Shown here piece after piece: positions 1 through 6,139 of a stretch of DNA of 8,108 nt. The notes beneath the pieces are model-generated. The model ran no database searches. It was not told the DNA's origin and saw nothing but the letters and a program-made list of their open reading frames with translations. The position numbers were made by a program, and so were the translations under genes. Source of the stretch: Bacteroidales bacterium (GTDB taxonomy: Bacteria; Bacteroidota; Bacteroidia; Bacteroidales; DTU049); contig JASEGF010000029.1 in NCBI GenBank assembly GCA_030017935.1, positions 6,337 through 14,444 of the forward strand, read 5' to 3'. Within the stretch, counting starts at the first letter, position 1, and the number at the start of each line of letters is the position of its first letter.

Positions 1-688
1 CAACTATTTTTTCATTTGGATATTTCTCTGAATAAGCGTTTATTTTATCAAACATTGCTTTGTTACGTCTATTCCAAAAATCTTTCCTCAACTCTGAAAA
101 TTTCAACCATTTCTCTAGTTCTTTGGTTTGTTTTACAATAGATATTATTAAATTGAAGTTAATTTCATTTTTCAGGGCAAGAAATTTAGTTGCAACGTCT
201 GAATTTGCTTCTGACAAAGAACGAAATTTCAAATCAGAATAGCTGCTTAAAGCATAAAAGAGAATTTCAAAGTCAGTTTTACTGTTTTCAGAAAGTTTAT
301 TCTCCTTATATAGTTTTAGCATTTCATCAAACATTTGATTTTCTTTTTCAAAATAATTTTCTTTTCTATAAAACTCATTTCTTCCTTCTATTTCAAAAGG
401 TAGAAGTTTAACTGCATGCAATTGTTGGTATTTATAACTTGCAATATTCTCATTTGTAGAAAGTAAATCTGGATATTTTTCCAGATTAAATTGATAATCC
501 TCCGTGAAATACTTTTCTTCTAATTCAACTAAAATTATGTCAGGTTTTATTTTATCAAGTGCATAAGTTAAAGAGTCAACATTTATATAATTTTTTTCTT
601 CATGCGCAGTTCCAATCAACCAAATTTGTTTCTGGCCGTAACAAATTGAGACCGTTATAAGCAATAAAATTGTTAAGTTTTTTTTCAT
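1..688 (-). CDS. Secreted TraB/GumN-like protein, 3' part outside the window
   Basis: Reading leftward from the ATG at 688-686, the frame stays open for 229 codons to the window edge, so the C-terminus and stop are missing. Residues 1-18 form a signal peptide (two lysines, then a hydrophobic run ending ICYG before Q19), so the protein is exported. The mature part starts with WLIGTAH (GTAH at 26-29) and then KPDIILVELE at 48-57. This GTxH strand followed by a PD-hydrophobic-VELE strand is the N-terminal hallmark of the TraB/GumN (Tiki-like) family, in which some members are metal-dependent peptidases. A family-like segment, WNRRNKAM, then NEKIV, comes just before the edge, where the second histidine-containing strand would be expected. 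The middle is helical, charged and poorly conserved. Two promoters lie upstream on the same strand. Family placement rests on motifs only; the substrate is unknown, and absence of the C-terminal motif cannot be judged. Confidence 0.8.
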   Translation of the reverse strand, partial: MKKNLTILLLITVSICYGQKQIWLIGTAHEEKNYINVDSLTYALDKIKPDIILVELEEKYFTEDYQFNLEKYPDLLSTNENIASYKYQQLHAVKLLPFEIEGRNEFYRKENYFEKENQMFDEMLKLYKENKLSENSKTDFEILFYALSSYSDLKFRSLSEANSDVATKFLALKNEINFNLIISIVKQTKELEKWLKFSELRKDFWNRRNKAMFDKINAYSEKYPNEKIV

Positions 689-703
689 GCTCGTTTTTTG
701 TGT

Positions 704-742
704 GATTGCCGATAACTAGTTTATACACGCTACTCCATAGCG
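704..742 (-). repeat. Hairpin plus GCGTGTAT...GTTATCG element, copy A
   Basis: Read on the minus strand, a perfect 5-bp stem (CGCTA / TAGCG with a 5-base loop, 742-728) runs directly into GCGTGTAT, then after a few bases GTTATCGGCAATC. Copy B at 1047-1080 has the same order of parts with a different stem sequence. Copy A lies in the untranslated leader of the TraB/GumN-like gene, ending 15 bp before its ATG. The family of the repeat is unknown to me. Confidence 0.5.
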
Positions 743-799
743 CCTTATTTCCAAATGTGGATGTATAGACATCATAAAGTTGCGTTCTATTTTTATATA

Positions 800-831
800 C
801 AAAAGTAGAAATTATTTTACAAATCATCAAA
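800..831 (-). promoter_or_regulatory. Promoter for the TraB/GumN-like gene (proximal)
   Basis: On the minus strand TTTG (831-828) is followed after 20 bases by TACTTTTG (807-800). This fits the Bacteroidota sigma-ABfr consensus (TTTG near -33, TAnnTTTG near -7). Transcription should start near 793, giving a leader of roughly 105 nt before the ATG at 688. That leader contains the hairpin and GCGTGTAT motif described for 704-742. Confidence 0.65.
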
Positions 832-903
832 TAGCGATTTATTTATATGGGGATTATATCATTTTTTGGATAAAATCTCTGGTTAAACATAAAATGAACT
901 GGA

Positions 904-934
904 CAAATATACAACTTTTTTTCATTCTGCCAAA
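904..934 (-). promoter_or_regulatory. Second minus-strand promoter, upstream
   Basis: On the minus strand TTTG (934-931), exactly 19 bases, then TATATTTG (911-904) gives a full match to the Bacteroidota promoter consensus. It points toward the TraB/GumN-like gene, about 210 nt upstream of its ATG, with no credible gene in between. It may be a tandem promoter for that gene or drive a short leader RNA. It also lies inside a 65-codon open frame (1051-854), which argues against that frame being a gene. Confidence 0.6.
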
Positions 935-1046
935 TTTTTTTAAAAAATTTTCAACATTTATTCTGTTCTTATCAGAACGGGGAAACTCTTTTTTTGTTTC
1001 TTTTAAAACGGCAAACTCATTAAAATATTTTTTAGTTTTACAATGC

Positions 1047-1080
1047 ACCATAATGGTTGCGTGTATGTTTTTGTTACCGA
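1047..1080 (+). repeat. Hairpin plus GCGTGTAT...GTTACCG element, copy B
   Basis: On the plus strand the near-perfect palindrome ACCAT-A-ATGGT (1047-1057) is followed by GCGTGTAT (1059-1066) and GTTACCG (1073-1079). Copy A on the other strand has the same layout, and its stem differs in sequence but still pairs. The two copies face outward and enclose about 300 bp. Confidence 0.5.
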
Positions 1081-1099
1081 TTGCGTATAATTGCTGAGG

Positions 1100-1203
1100 C
1101 TATGAAGCGTTGCGAACTACGGAATACAAACTTATCAACCCGATGAAAGATAAAGCGAGGCATATACGTTTAAGTATGCACCTCACTCGCAATGCTTTAT
1201 GAG
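1100..1203. repeat. Long imperfect palindrome with inner hairpin
   Basis: The arms CTATGAAGCGTTGCGA (1100-1115) and the complement of TCGCAATGCTTTATGAG (1187-1203) match at about 14 of 16 positions. Inside, GAGG-CATATAC (1157-1167) can pair with GTATG...CCTC (1173-1184) to form a second hairpin. The minus-strand 65-residue gene ends inside the right arm (stop at 1199-1197), so the transcript's 3' end would fold. It could serve as a transcription terminator lacking a T-tract, a recombination site, or a MITE-like relic; the sequence does not decide between these. Confidence 0.5.
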
Positions 1204-1394
1204 TCTTTGCTATGGACTTTTTTCTTTTCATAATATCTTAATCCAAAAAAAGAAATCAAGAAAGCTACTAAAAAGCTGACTATTGATTTTATTATATAAT
1301 AGTCAGTACTCAAATTCTTTTCTGATGCATTTAACACGGAGAAAGTGCTAACCAAAGAGATTAACAATGAAGTGAAAAAGATGTTATTTTTCAT
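1197..1394 (-). CDS. Small membrane protein with signal-like N-terminus, 65 aa, hypothetical
   Basis: I do not recognise a family. From the ATG at 1394-1392 the protein is MKNNIFFTSLLISLV..., a hydrophobic, signal-peptide-like start ending near VLNA (residues 19-22). A short polar stretch (SEKNLSTDYY) follows, then a second hydrophobic helix (about residues 33-48, IIKSIVSFLVAFLISFFG) and a basic tail, RYYEKKK. It is either a two-helix inner-membrane protein or an exported peptide with one C-terminal anchor. The same frame is open back to 1502, but a TAnnTTTG promoter box at 1425-1418 lies inside that extension, and the extra residues are low-complexity, so the internal start is preferred. The stop falls within the palindrome at 1100-1203. 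Coding status is likely but not certain, because the gene is short and has no recognised homologue. Confidence 0.55.
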   Translation of the reverse strand: MKNNIFFTSLLISLVSTFSVLNASEKNLSTDYYIIKSIVSFLVAFLISFFGLRYYEKKKVHSKDS

Positions 1395-1417
1395 ATCTTT
1401 ATTTTTTATAAGTTTTA

Positions 1418-1425
1418 CAAAATTA
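1418..1425 (-). promoter_or_regulatory. -7 box for the 65-aa membrane protein
   Basis: TAATTTTG on the minus strand matches TAnnTTTG and ends 23 bases before the ATG at 1394. No clear TTTG box lies 19-20 bases upstream, so the promoter is only half supported. Its place favours the shorter reading frame. Confidence 0.4.
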
Positions 1426-1586
1426 TATGATTTTTTAACATTAAGATAATTGATAATATAATTTTTGAAAGAATAAAAATAGCCTCTTAAAAAAATTTTC
1501 AAGATTTATACTAAAAAGTTACTAAAATTTACAAGATTTTGAGCAAAAAATATCAATAAGTTATTAACAAACAAATAATTATCGTG

Positions 1587-1614
1587 TTTTTAAGAGACGA
1601 CTAATTATTTCAAA
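1587..1614 (-). repeat. 28-bp repeat, left copy (inverted relative to 8043-8070)
   Basis: On the minus strand this reads TTTGA, two variable bases, TAATTAGTCGTC, one variable base, CTTAAAAA. It matches 25 of 28 positions of the stretch at 8043-8070 on the plus strand. It lies just upstream (by plus-strand position) of the terminator at 1616-1644. The two copies form an inverted pair around about 6.5 kb. The length is typical of IS terminal repeats, but no transposase is visible here. Confidence 0.7.
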
Positions 1615-1615
1615 T

Positions 1616-1644
1616 AAAAAAGGTTCACAAATGTGAACCTTTTT
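1616..1644. terminator. Intrinsic terminator, works in both directions
   Basis: GGTTCACA (1622-1629), a 2-base loop, and TGTGAACC (1632-1639) form a perfect 8-bp stem. Five A's precede it and five T's follow it, so the stem can extend and a U-tract exists on either strand. It lies 23 bp past the tonB stop codon and most likely ends the gcvH-tonB transcript. Confidence 0.9.
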
Positions 1645-1667
1645 ATTTATTATCAAATTAAAACATA

Positions 1668-2348
1668 TTACATAAGTTTAAACTCAATAGGTAAAGTGAA
1701 ATACACACGCACAGGTTGTCCTCTTTGTTTACCTGGTTTCCATTTAGGCATAGATTTTACTACTCTAACGGCTTCTTCATCACAGCCACCACCTATCCCT
1801 CTAACAACTTTAACATCACTAATGCCACCATCTTTTTCAACAACAAATTGTACATAAACAGTACCAGTAATACCACTTGTACGTGCTACTTCTGGATATT
1901 TTATAGTATTCACAACATATTCTCTAAGAGCCCTATCTCCGCCAGGGAATTCTGGATATTCTTCGACAAAAGTAAAAATTTCCTCTGCTACAGGCTCTGT
2001 TTCTTCTTCAGTCATTACAGGCACATATGCTTGGGCAGCCTGATCATCTCTCGCTTCTACATCAACATTAATCTCATCTTCTACTACTACATCATCATCG
2101 ACTATTTCTAATATAGTTGTTACTTCTGGTGCTTTAGGAGGTTCTGGGGGTTGCTCTTGTTGTGTGATTTGTACCATTTCTTCATCTATCTGAACTGGAC
2201 CACTACCAGCTAAAGTAAATTCACTTTTCTCATAAGTTCTCCATTCGAAAGCTACCAATACTACAGCTAAAGCAAAAACTAATCCTATCTGTAAGAATAA
2301 TGTCCTTTGACGATTTAAATCTTTTTTTGGATTTTTTTTAGTTTCCAT
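1668..2348 (-). CDS. tonB: Energy transducer TonB
   Basis: TonB couples the inner-membrane ExbB/ExbD proton-driven motor to TonB-dependent outer-membrane transporters. This 226-residue protein has the full layout: a basic cytoplasmic start (KKNPKKDLNRQR, 4-15), one membrane helix (about 17-34), a periplasmic linker that is proline-rich (QPPEPPKAPE, 66-75) and then strongly acidic (DDDVVVEDE, 84-92), and the C-terminal domain (about 148-226). The segment EEYPEFPGGDRAL (129-141) and the later YPEVARTSGITGTVYVQFVV and MPKWKPGKQRGQPV are typical of the Bacteroidota TonB group. The start has an AAGGA-like sequence about 8 bases upstream. It lies 60 bp after gcvH on the same strand and is followed by a strong terminator, so the two are probably cotranscribed. 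No ExbB/ExbD gene is in the window. The phylum carries many tonB paralogues, so the partner transporter is unknown. Confidence 0.95.
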   Translation of the reverse strand: METKKNPKKDLNRQRTLFLQIGLVFALAVVLVAFEWRTYEKSEFTLAGSGPVQIDEEMVQITQQEQPPEPPKAPEVTTILEIVDDDVVVEDEINVDVEARDDQAAQAYVPVMTEEETEPVAEEIFTFVEEYPEFPGGDRALREYVVNTIKYPEVARTSGITGTVYVQFVVEKDGGISDVKVVRGIGGGCDEEAVRVVKSMPKWKPGKQRGQPVRVYFTLPIEFKLM

Positions 2349-2408
2349 AATAAATCCTTTTTTTTATATATACGTAATTTTTATTAAATTGTTACTAATG
2401 ACTAATAA

Positions 2409-2786
2409 TTACATTATAGCAGCTTTATAATCATCTGCAGATAATAAATTATCTAGCTCAGCAGGATTAGTCATTTTTACCTTTACTATCCAACCCTCTC
2501 CATATGGGTCTTTATTTATTAATTCTGGATTAGTTGCTAAAGCTTCATTAAATTCTATAACTTCTCCACTTATAGGTAGATACGCATCACTTACTGTTTT
2601 CACTGCTTCAATAGTAGCAAATACATCTCCGCTAGAAAGATTTTCTCCTAAAGTAGGAACGTCTACGTATACTATATCACCAAGCTCTGATTGTGCAAAA
2701 TCACTAATTCCAATATATGCATATTCGCCATCTACTCTAACCCATTCGTGAGTTTTTGCGTACTTTAAATTTTCTTTAATATTCAT
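2409..2786 (-). CDS. gcvH: Glycine cleavage system H protein
   Basis: GcvH is the cytoplasmic lipoyl-carrying shuttle of the glycine cleavage system. Its lipoamide arm accepts the aminomethyl group from the P protein and passes it through the T and L proteins. The 125-residue length is normal for the family. The N-terminus (LKYAKTHEWVRVDGEYAYIGIS, 7-28) and GDIVYVDVPTLGE (36-48) are classic. The lipoylated lysine is K63 in TIEAVKTVSDAY, where most homologues have ES(V)KA, and PISGEVIEFNEAL follows. PYGEGWIVKVK near residues 94-104 completes the hammerhead fold. The ATG at 2786 sits 25 nt after a good promoter box. It is the first gene of a probable gcvH-tonB unit; gcvP and gcvT are not in the window. 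GcvH can also supply lipoyl groups for other dehydrogenases, which the sequence alone cannot show. Confidence 0.97.
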   Translation of the reverse strand: MNIKENLKYAKTHEWVRVDGEYAYIGISDFAQSELGDIVYVDVPTLGENLSSGDVFATIEAVKTVSDAYLPISGEVIEFNEALATNPELINKDPYGEGWIVKVKMTNPAELDNLLSADDYKAAIM

Positions 2787-2811
2787 AATTATTTATTTTA
2801 AAAATTATGTA

Positions 2812-2843
2812 CAAAATTATATTAAAGTTTTAAAACTAACAAA
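2812..2843 (-). promoter_or_regulatory. gcvH promoter
   Basis: On the minus strand TTTG (2843-2840), 20 bases, then TAATTTTG (2819-2812) fits the Bacteroidota consensus. The box ends 25 bases before the gcvH ATG. It shares the 108-bp divergent spacer with the promoter of the T9SS gene. Confidence 0.6.
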
Positions 2844-2870
2844 TTTTTATTAATTATTATAAAATTTTTA

Positions 2871-2878
2871 TATATTTG
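2871..2878 (+). promoter_or_regulatory. -7 box for the T9SS-exported protein
   Basis: TATATTTG is a full TAnnTTTG match, 16 bases before the ATG at 2895, so the leader would be very short (about 10 nt). No TTTG is found at the expected upstream distance, only a T-rich run (2844-2848). Confidence 0.5.
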
Positions 2879-2894
2879 CAAAAAAGTTAAAGTC

Positions 2895-5447
2895 ATGAGA
2901 AAGTTTTATTTATTCGGTTTAGTTATGTTTGCTGCAATTATTGTTTTAGGACAAAATAAAGTTGCAAAGCAATTAAGTGATGATATATTCACTTTGAATA
3001 TGAATAATTATCCAAATGTTAATAGATCATTATCACCATGTGATGATGAGGTAGTTGATACTTTGCTATATCCTTTATTAAAAGAAAATTTACTGGGAAA
3101 TGGTATAATGAATGCTGGAGAATTAGAGTATTTAGAAAAACAATCTCAGGCATATATAAACAATGGTACGATTACAATTAGTGGGGTAACTTTTTATGGG
3201 AATGTTTTAAATCCTACTGGTTTGTTTGATATAATTACAGTAAATGTTTATATTTATAATGTAGACAATAATAATAAACCTACAACTGCTATAACTAGTA
3301 CTCCATCTATTGCAATAGTTTCTGGTGGAACACTCAAAAGAATCAATGCACTTTTTATAATGCCAGTATCAGTTTCAGGGAATTTTGCTGTAGTCATAGA
3401 AAATAATACTTCTGGTAAAATACTAAATATCGGTTATAATAATGCTACTGCTACTACATACGGAGAAGGATTATCATATATTTATTATAATGGATCTAAT
3501 GGATTAGATTGGTATACTAATGAGGCAGCCTATGGGCAAGATGTTGATGCACTTATTTCTCCTGTGATTACATATTCTGCAAATTCCGATTTTATAACCA
3601 ATCCTAATCCACCAATTGTAGAAATTTACGAAGATATTGAATTTACTGCTAATTCAACTCCAACATCTATTTTAAATTCTCATACTTTAAATTATGAAGC
3701 ATTTAGAGATTATTTTAATTTAACAACTAATGATTCTACTTATTATTGGGATATGGATGATGGTAGTAATTTAATTTGGCAAGCCAATCATACGTATAAT
3801 TATTCTGATTCAGGCACATATAATGTGAAATTATATACAATGTATGGTTTATGGAATAGATGTACACAAGTAGGCAATAAAGATGTAATAGTTAACTATC
3901 CATCTGTAGCAGTAGAAGCAGCTCCAGATACAATATGTCCAGGACTTAGCAGTATACTCACTGCTTCTGGTGTAGATAGCTACGAATGGAGTACAGGTGC
4001 TACTAGTTCGAGTATTACAGTTACTCCATCTACTACCACTACATATAGCGTTACTGGAACAAAAAATGGATTGACAAGCTCTGCAGAAATAACGGTTGTT
4101 ATTGATAATCATTTATCTATAAATGTTACAGCAAATCCACAAAATATGTGTATAGGCGATAGCTCTGTTATAACGGCAGAATGGGCTGATAGCTACCAAT
4201 GGAGCACAGGAGCTACTAGTTCGAGTATTATTGTTTATCCTACTTCGAATACTACATATTATGTTACAGGAACCAAAAATGGATGCTCTGGTACTAGGTC
4301 TATTAGTATTACTGTATTATCTACTCCAGATGTTAGTATTTTTACATTGAACGATAGCATTTGTGAAGGTAGCAGTGCTAATTTGATAGCTTCTGGCGCT
4401 GATAGTTACTTATGGAGTAGTGGACAAACAGGTATAATACCTGGTATGATAAGTGTATCACCTACTAGTACAACCACATATACAGTAACAGGTTATAATA
4501 ACAGCGGATGTAGTGACACTGCTAGCATAACCATTGTTGTCTCTCCAGCTCCCACTGTAAGCATTAGTGCTAGTGCTACTATTATTTGTAGTGGTGAGGT
4601 AGTAACATTGACGGCCTCTGGAGCAGATACATATTTGTGGAGTGGTGGTTTGCTACCTAGTAGTCAAGTTACAGTATCACCTACTAGTACGACTACATAT
4701 ACTGTAACAGGCACTTCAAACGCTTGTAGTAGTACAGATGCAATTACAATTACAGTTAAACCATCTCCAAATTTGAGTGTTGTAGCCAATCCATATACAA
4801 TTTGCGAAAGTGGAAGTAGCGTATTGACTGCTAGTGGAGCACAAACATATCAATGGAGCACTGGAGTGTCTAATAGTGGCCAGATAACTGTTTCACCTAC
4901 TGGCATGGGAGCTCATACATATACTGTTACAGGAACTACTAATGATTGTTCTGCGACTGCAACAGTTACTGTAGCTGTTTATCCAATACCAGATGAACCT
5001 ACTATTACACAAATTAGTACCAATCCGATTGTTCTGAAATCTAGCTATCTAACTGGTAATCAATGGTACAATCTCAATGGACCTATTACAAATGCAACCA
5101 ATCAATTATATACTGTATCACAGAATGGTTCCTATTTCGTAATAGTAACTATAAATGGTTGTCCATCGGCTCCATCTGATACCATCACTATTGATAATGT
5201 GAGTATACAATTTTATAATAATGATGATTTGGTTATTTATCCTAATCCAGCAGATGAGATTATTTTCATTAAATCTGACAAAAATATTTCTGAAATTGTA
5301 ATAACTGACGCTATAGGTAGAATTGTAGCTACATATTATAATGTTCACCAAATCAATATTAGCAATTTACCCGAAGGTTATTATAATATTAATATAAAAT
5401 TAGAAAATAAAAATGTCATTAAGCCTTTGATAATACAGCGTTTTTGA
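2895..5447 (+). CDS. T9SS-exported multi-module surface protein (PKD/Ig-like repeats, type A sorting domain)
   Basis: This 850-residue protein is built for export. A signal peptide (1-19, ending VLG before QN) leads it to the periplasm. The C-terminal domain (about 778-850, with LVIYPNPADE at 779-788, VITDAIGRIV and INISNLPEGYYNINI) is a type A T9SS sorting signal that carries proteins across the outer membrane to be anchored or released. The N-terminal half (to about 240) is unrecognised and contains beta-rich text such as GTITISGVTFYGNV. Residues about 240-336 look like a PKD domain (WDMDDG at 285-290, then NHTYNYSDSGTYNVKL). Five Ig/PKD-like modules follow at about 338-407, 408-478, 479-553, 554-625 and 626-699, each with an IC-x-G-like start, a core W-S-x-G, and TTTYxVTGT. 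A divergent sixth module spans about 700-773. The first module lacks the second cysteine (L393 instead). A role as adhesin, matrix protein or scaffold is inference; no catalytic motif is visible. It diverges from gcvH. Confidence 0.9.
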   Translation: MRKFYLFGLVMFAAIIVLGQNKVAKQLSDDIFTLNMNNYPNVNRSLSPCDDEVVDTLLYPLLKENLLGNGIMNAGELEYLEKQSQAYINNGTITISGVTFYGNVLNPTGLFDIITVNVYIYNVDNNNKPTTAITSTPSIAIVSGGTLKRINALFIMPVSVSGNFAVVIENNTSGKILNIGYNNATATTYGEGLSYIYYNGSNGLDWYTNEAAYGQDVDALISPVITYSANSDFITNPNPPIVEIYEDIEFTANSTPTSILNSHTLNYEAFRDYFNLTTNDSTYYWDMDDGSNLIWQANHTYNYSDSGTYNVKLYTMYGLWNRCTQVGNKDVIVNYPSVAVEAAPDTICPGLSSILTASGVDSYEWSTGATSSSITVTPSTTTTYSVTGTKNGLTSSAEITVVIDNHLSINVTANPQNMCIGDSSVITAEWADSYQWSTGATSSSIIVYPTSNTTYYVTGTKNGCSGTRSISITVLSTPDVSIFTLNDSICEGSSANLIASGADSYLWSSGQTGIIPGMISVSPTSTTTYTVTGYNNSGCSDTASITIVVSPAPTVSISASATIICSGEVVTLTASGADTYLWSGGLLPSSQVTVSPTSTTTYTVTGTSNACSSTDAITITVKPSPNLSVVANPYTICESGSSVLTASGAQTYQWSTGVSNSGQITVSPTGMGAHTYTVTGTTNDCSATATVTVAVYPIPDEPTITQISTNPIVLKSSYLTGNQWYNLNGPITNATNQLYTVSQNGSYFVIVTINGCPSAPSDTITIDNVSIQFYNNDDLVIYPNPADEIIFIKSDKNISEIVITDAIGRIVATYYNVHQINISNLPEGYYNINIKLENKNVIKPLIIQRF
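3909..4991 (+). repeat. Five in-frame tandem modules of about 70-74 codons
   Basis: Coding repeats inside the T9SS gene. Some neighbours are nearly identical in DNA. GCTACTAGTTCGAGTATTA occurs at 3999-4017 and again at 4212-4230, 213 bp (71 codons) apart. GTATCACCTACTAGTAC occurs at 4455 and 4674, 219 bp (73 codons) apart. All offsets are multiples of three. The pattern indicates recent duplication or gene conversion between modules 1/2 and 3/4, and a likely site for repeat-number change between strains. Confidence 0.85.
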
Positions 5448-5500
5448 TTGAATGTTCTTTTACTTCTAAGTAATAGAAAATATAATACTTGCTATAATTG

Positions 5501-5521
5501 TTTATCTAAAGATAAATTTTT
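5501..5521 (+). terminator. Weak AT-rich hairpin with T-tract
   Basis: TTTATC (5501-5506), loop TAAA, GATAAA (5511-5516), then TTTTT. It lies 54 bp past the stop of the T9SS gene, in the 115-bp gap before the next gene. The stem is short and almost all A-T, so it may only partly stop transcription. Confidence 0.35.
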
Positions 5522-5562
5522 ATTTCAAAACTATTTATTACTTTTATTTCAAAAATTTTATT

Positions 5563-6132
5563 ATGATGTTTAATTCGAAAAAATTTATCCTTATTTTGAT
5601 AATATTAATGATGGTAAATTATCAAAATTGTTTTGCTCAACAGACTAATAGCTGGCTGACAAATGGTAATATTGCAAGCTCATCAGATTTTATTGGTACT
5701 ACAAACACACAAGCTTTCATTTTAAAATCAAATAATAATGAATGGATGAGAATAACTCCAGATGGTAACGTGGGCATTAGCACAACATCTCCAAAGTATA
5801 AACTAGATGTACATGGTAGCATTAGAGCAACCAAAGAAATAATTGTTGAAAAAGCAGATTCACTGGATAAATGGCCAGATTTCGTATTTAATCCTGATTA
5901 TAATTTGCAATTATTTAGTGCCAGATTAGAATTAATAAAATCACAAAAACATTTACCCTACATACCTTCTAAAGATGAAATTAACTCAAACGGACTGCAA
6001 ATTTCAGAAACTATTAGTGGTTTAGTGAGAAACATAGAAGAGCTCTACCTTTACATAGAGCAGATGGAGAAAAGAATACAGCTACTAGAAGAAGAAAATA
6101 AACATTTAAAAGAAATGATAGAAAACCAATAA
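5563..6132 (+). CDS. Short secreted tail-fibre-like protein with C-terminal coiled coil
   Basis: The protein has 189 residues. A signal peptide (about 1-25, ending NCFA before QQ) exports it. The mature part begins WLTNGN (31-36) and DFIGTTN (42-48), followed by the beta-strand unit GNVGIST (68-74, usually GNVGIGT), SPKYKLDVHGSI (76-87), WPDFVF (104-109), LPYIPS, and a charged heptad-rich helix (about 153-187). This order (TNGN, GT, GNVGIGT-P, LDV-G, WPD-VF, LP-IPS, coiled coil) is that of short Bacteroidota proteins often annotated as tail-fibre-like and loosely related to phage tail tips with endosialidase chaperones. The S74 chaperone catalytic part is absent. Trimerisation through the coiled coil is inference. 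ATG at 5563 or the adjacent 5566 could be the start. It lies 7 bp before the next gene, so the two are almost certainly cotranscribed. No phage genes are nearby, so a phage origin is unlikely here. Function is unknown. Confidence 0.8.
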   Translation: MMFNSKKFILILIILMMVNYQNCFAQQTNSWLTNGNIASSSDFIGTTNTQAFILKSNNNEWMRITPDGNVGISTTSPKYKLDVHGSIRATKEIIVEKADSLDKWPDFVFNPDYNLQLFSARLELIKSQKHLPYIPSKDEINSNGLQISETISGLVRNIEELYLYIEQMEKRIQLLEEENKHLKEMIENQ

Positions 6133-6139
6133 TTTATTA

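Larger units (their letters stand above)
689..1196. other. 508-bp gene-free stretch with promoters and structured elements
   Basis: No reading frame here looks like a gene. The short open frames are low-complexity, lack recognisable motifs, and overlap promoters or structured DNA. The stretch holds two minus-strand promoters (800-831, 904-934), two related hairpin-plus-motif elements in opposite orientation (704-742 and 1047-1080), and most of a long imperfect palindrome (1100-1203). The makeup suggests repeat-derived or cassette-boundary DNA between two unrelated small accessory genes. Confidence 0.6.

Noticed and set aside
60..411. Two short plus-strand frames
   Set aside because: They lie antisense to the long TraB/GumN-like frame, which has a signal peptide and family motifs.
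600..830. Open frame of 76 codons on the minus strand
   Set aside because: It overlaps the first 30 codons of the TraB/GumN-like gene in another frame and begins upstream of the proximal promoter's expected transcript start.
854..1051. Open frame of 65 codons on the minus strand
   Set aside because: It contains a full consensus promoter (904-934), has no recognisable motif, and its start lies in the copy B repeat element.
780..1097. Open frame of 105 codons on the plus strand
   Set aside because: It overlaps two minus-strand promoters and the copy B element. The product is just phenylalanine-rich translation of T-rich DNA.
1100..1203. Integron attC site
   Set aside because: Although strongly palindromic, it lacks the GTTRRRY / RYYYAAC core pair at its ends and no integrase is visible.
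1395..1502. Longer N-terminus for the 65-residue membrane protein
   Set aside because: The extension is low-complexity and contains the TAnnTTTG box. The internal ATG gives a proper signal-peptide-like start.
5563..6132. Phage tail gene as sign of a prophage
   Set aside because: The protein has a signal peptide, and no other phage gene is present. The neighbours are secreted cell proteins.
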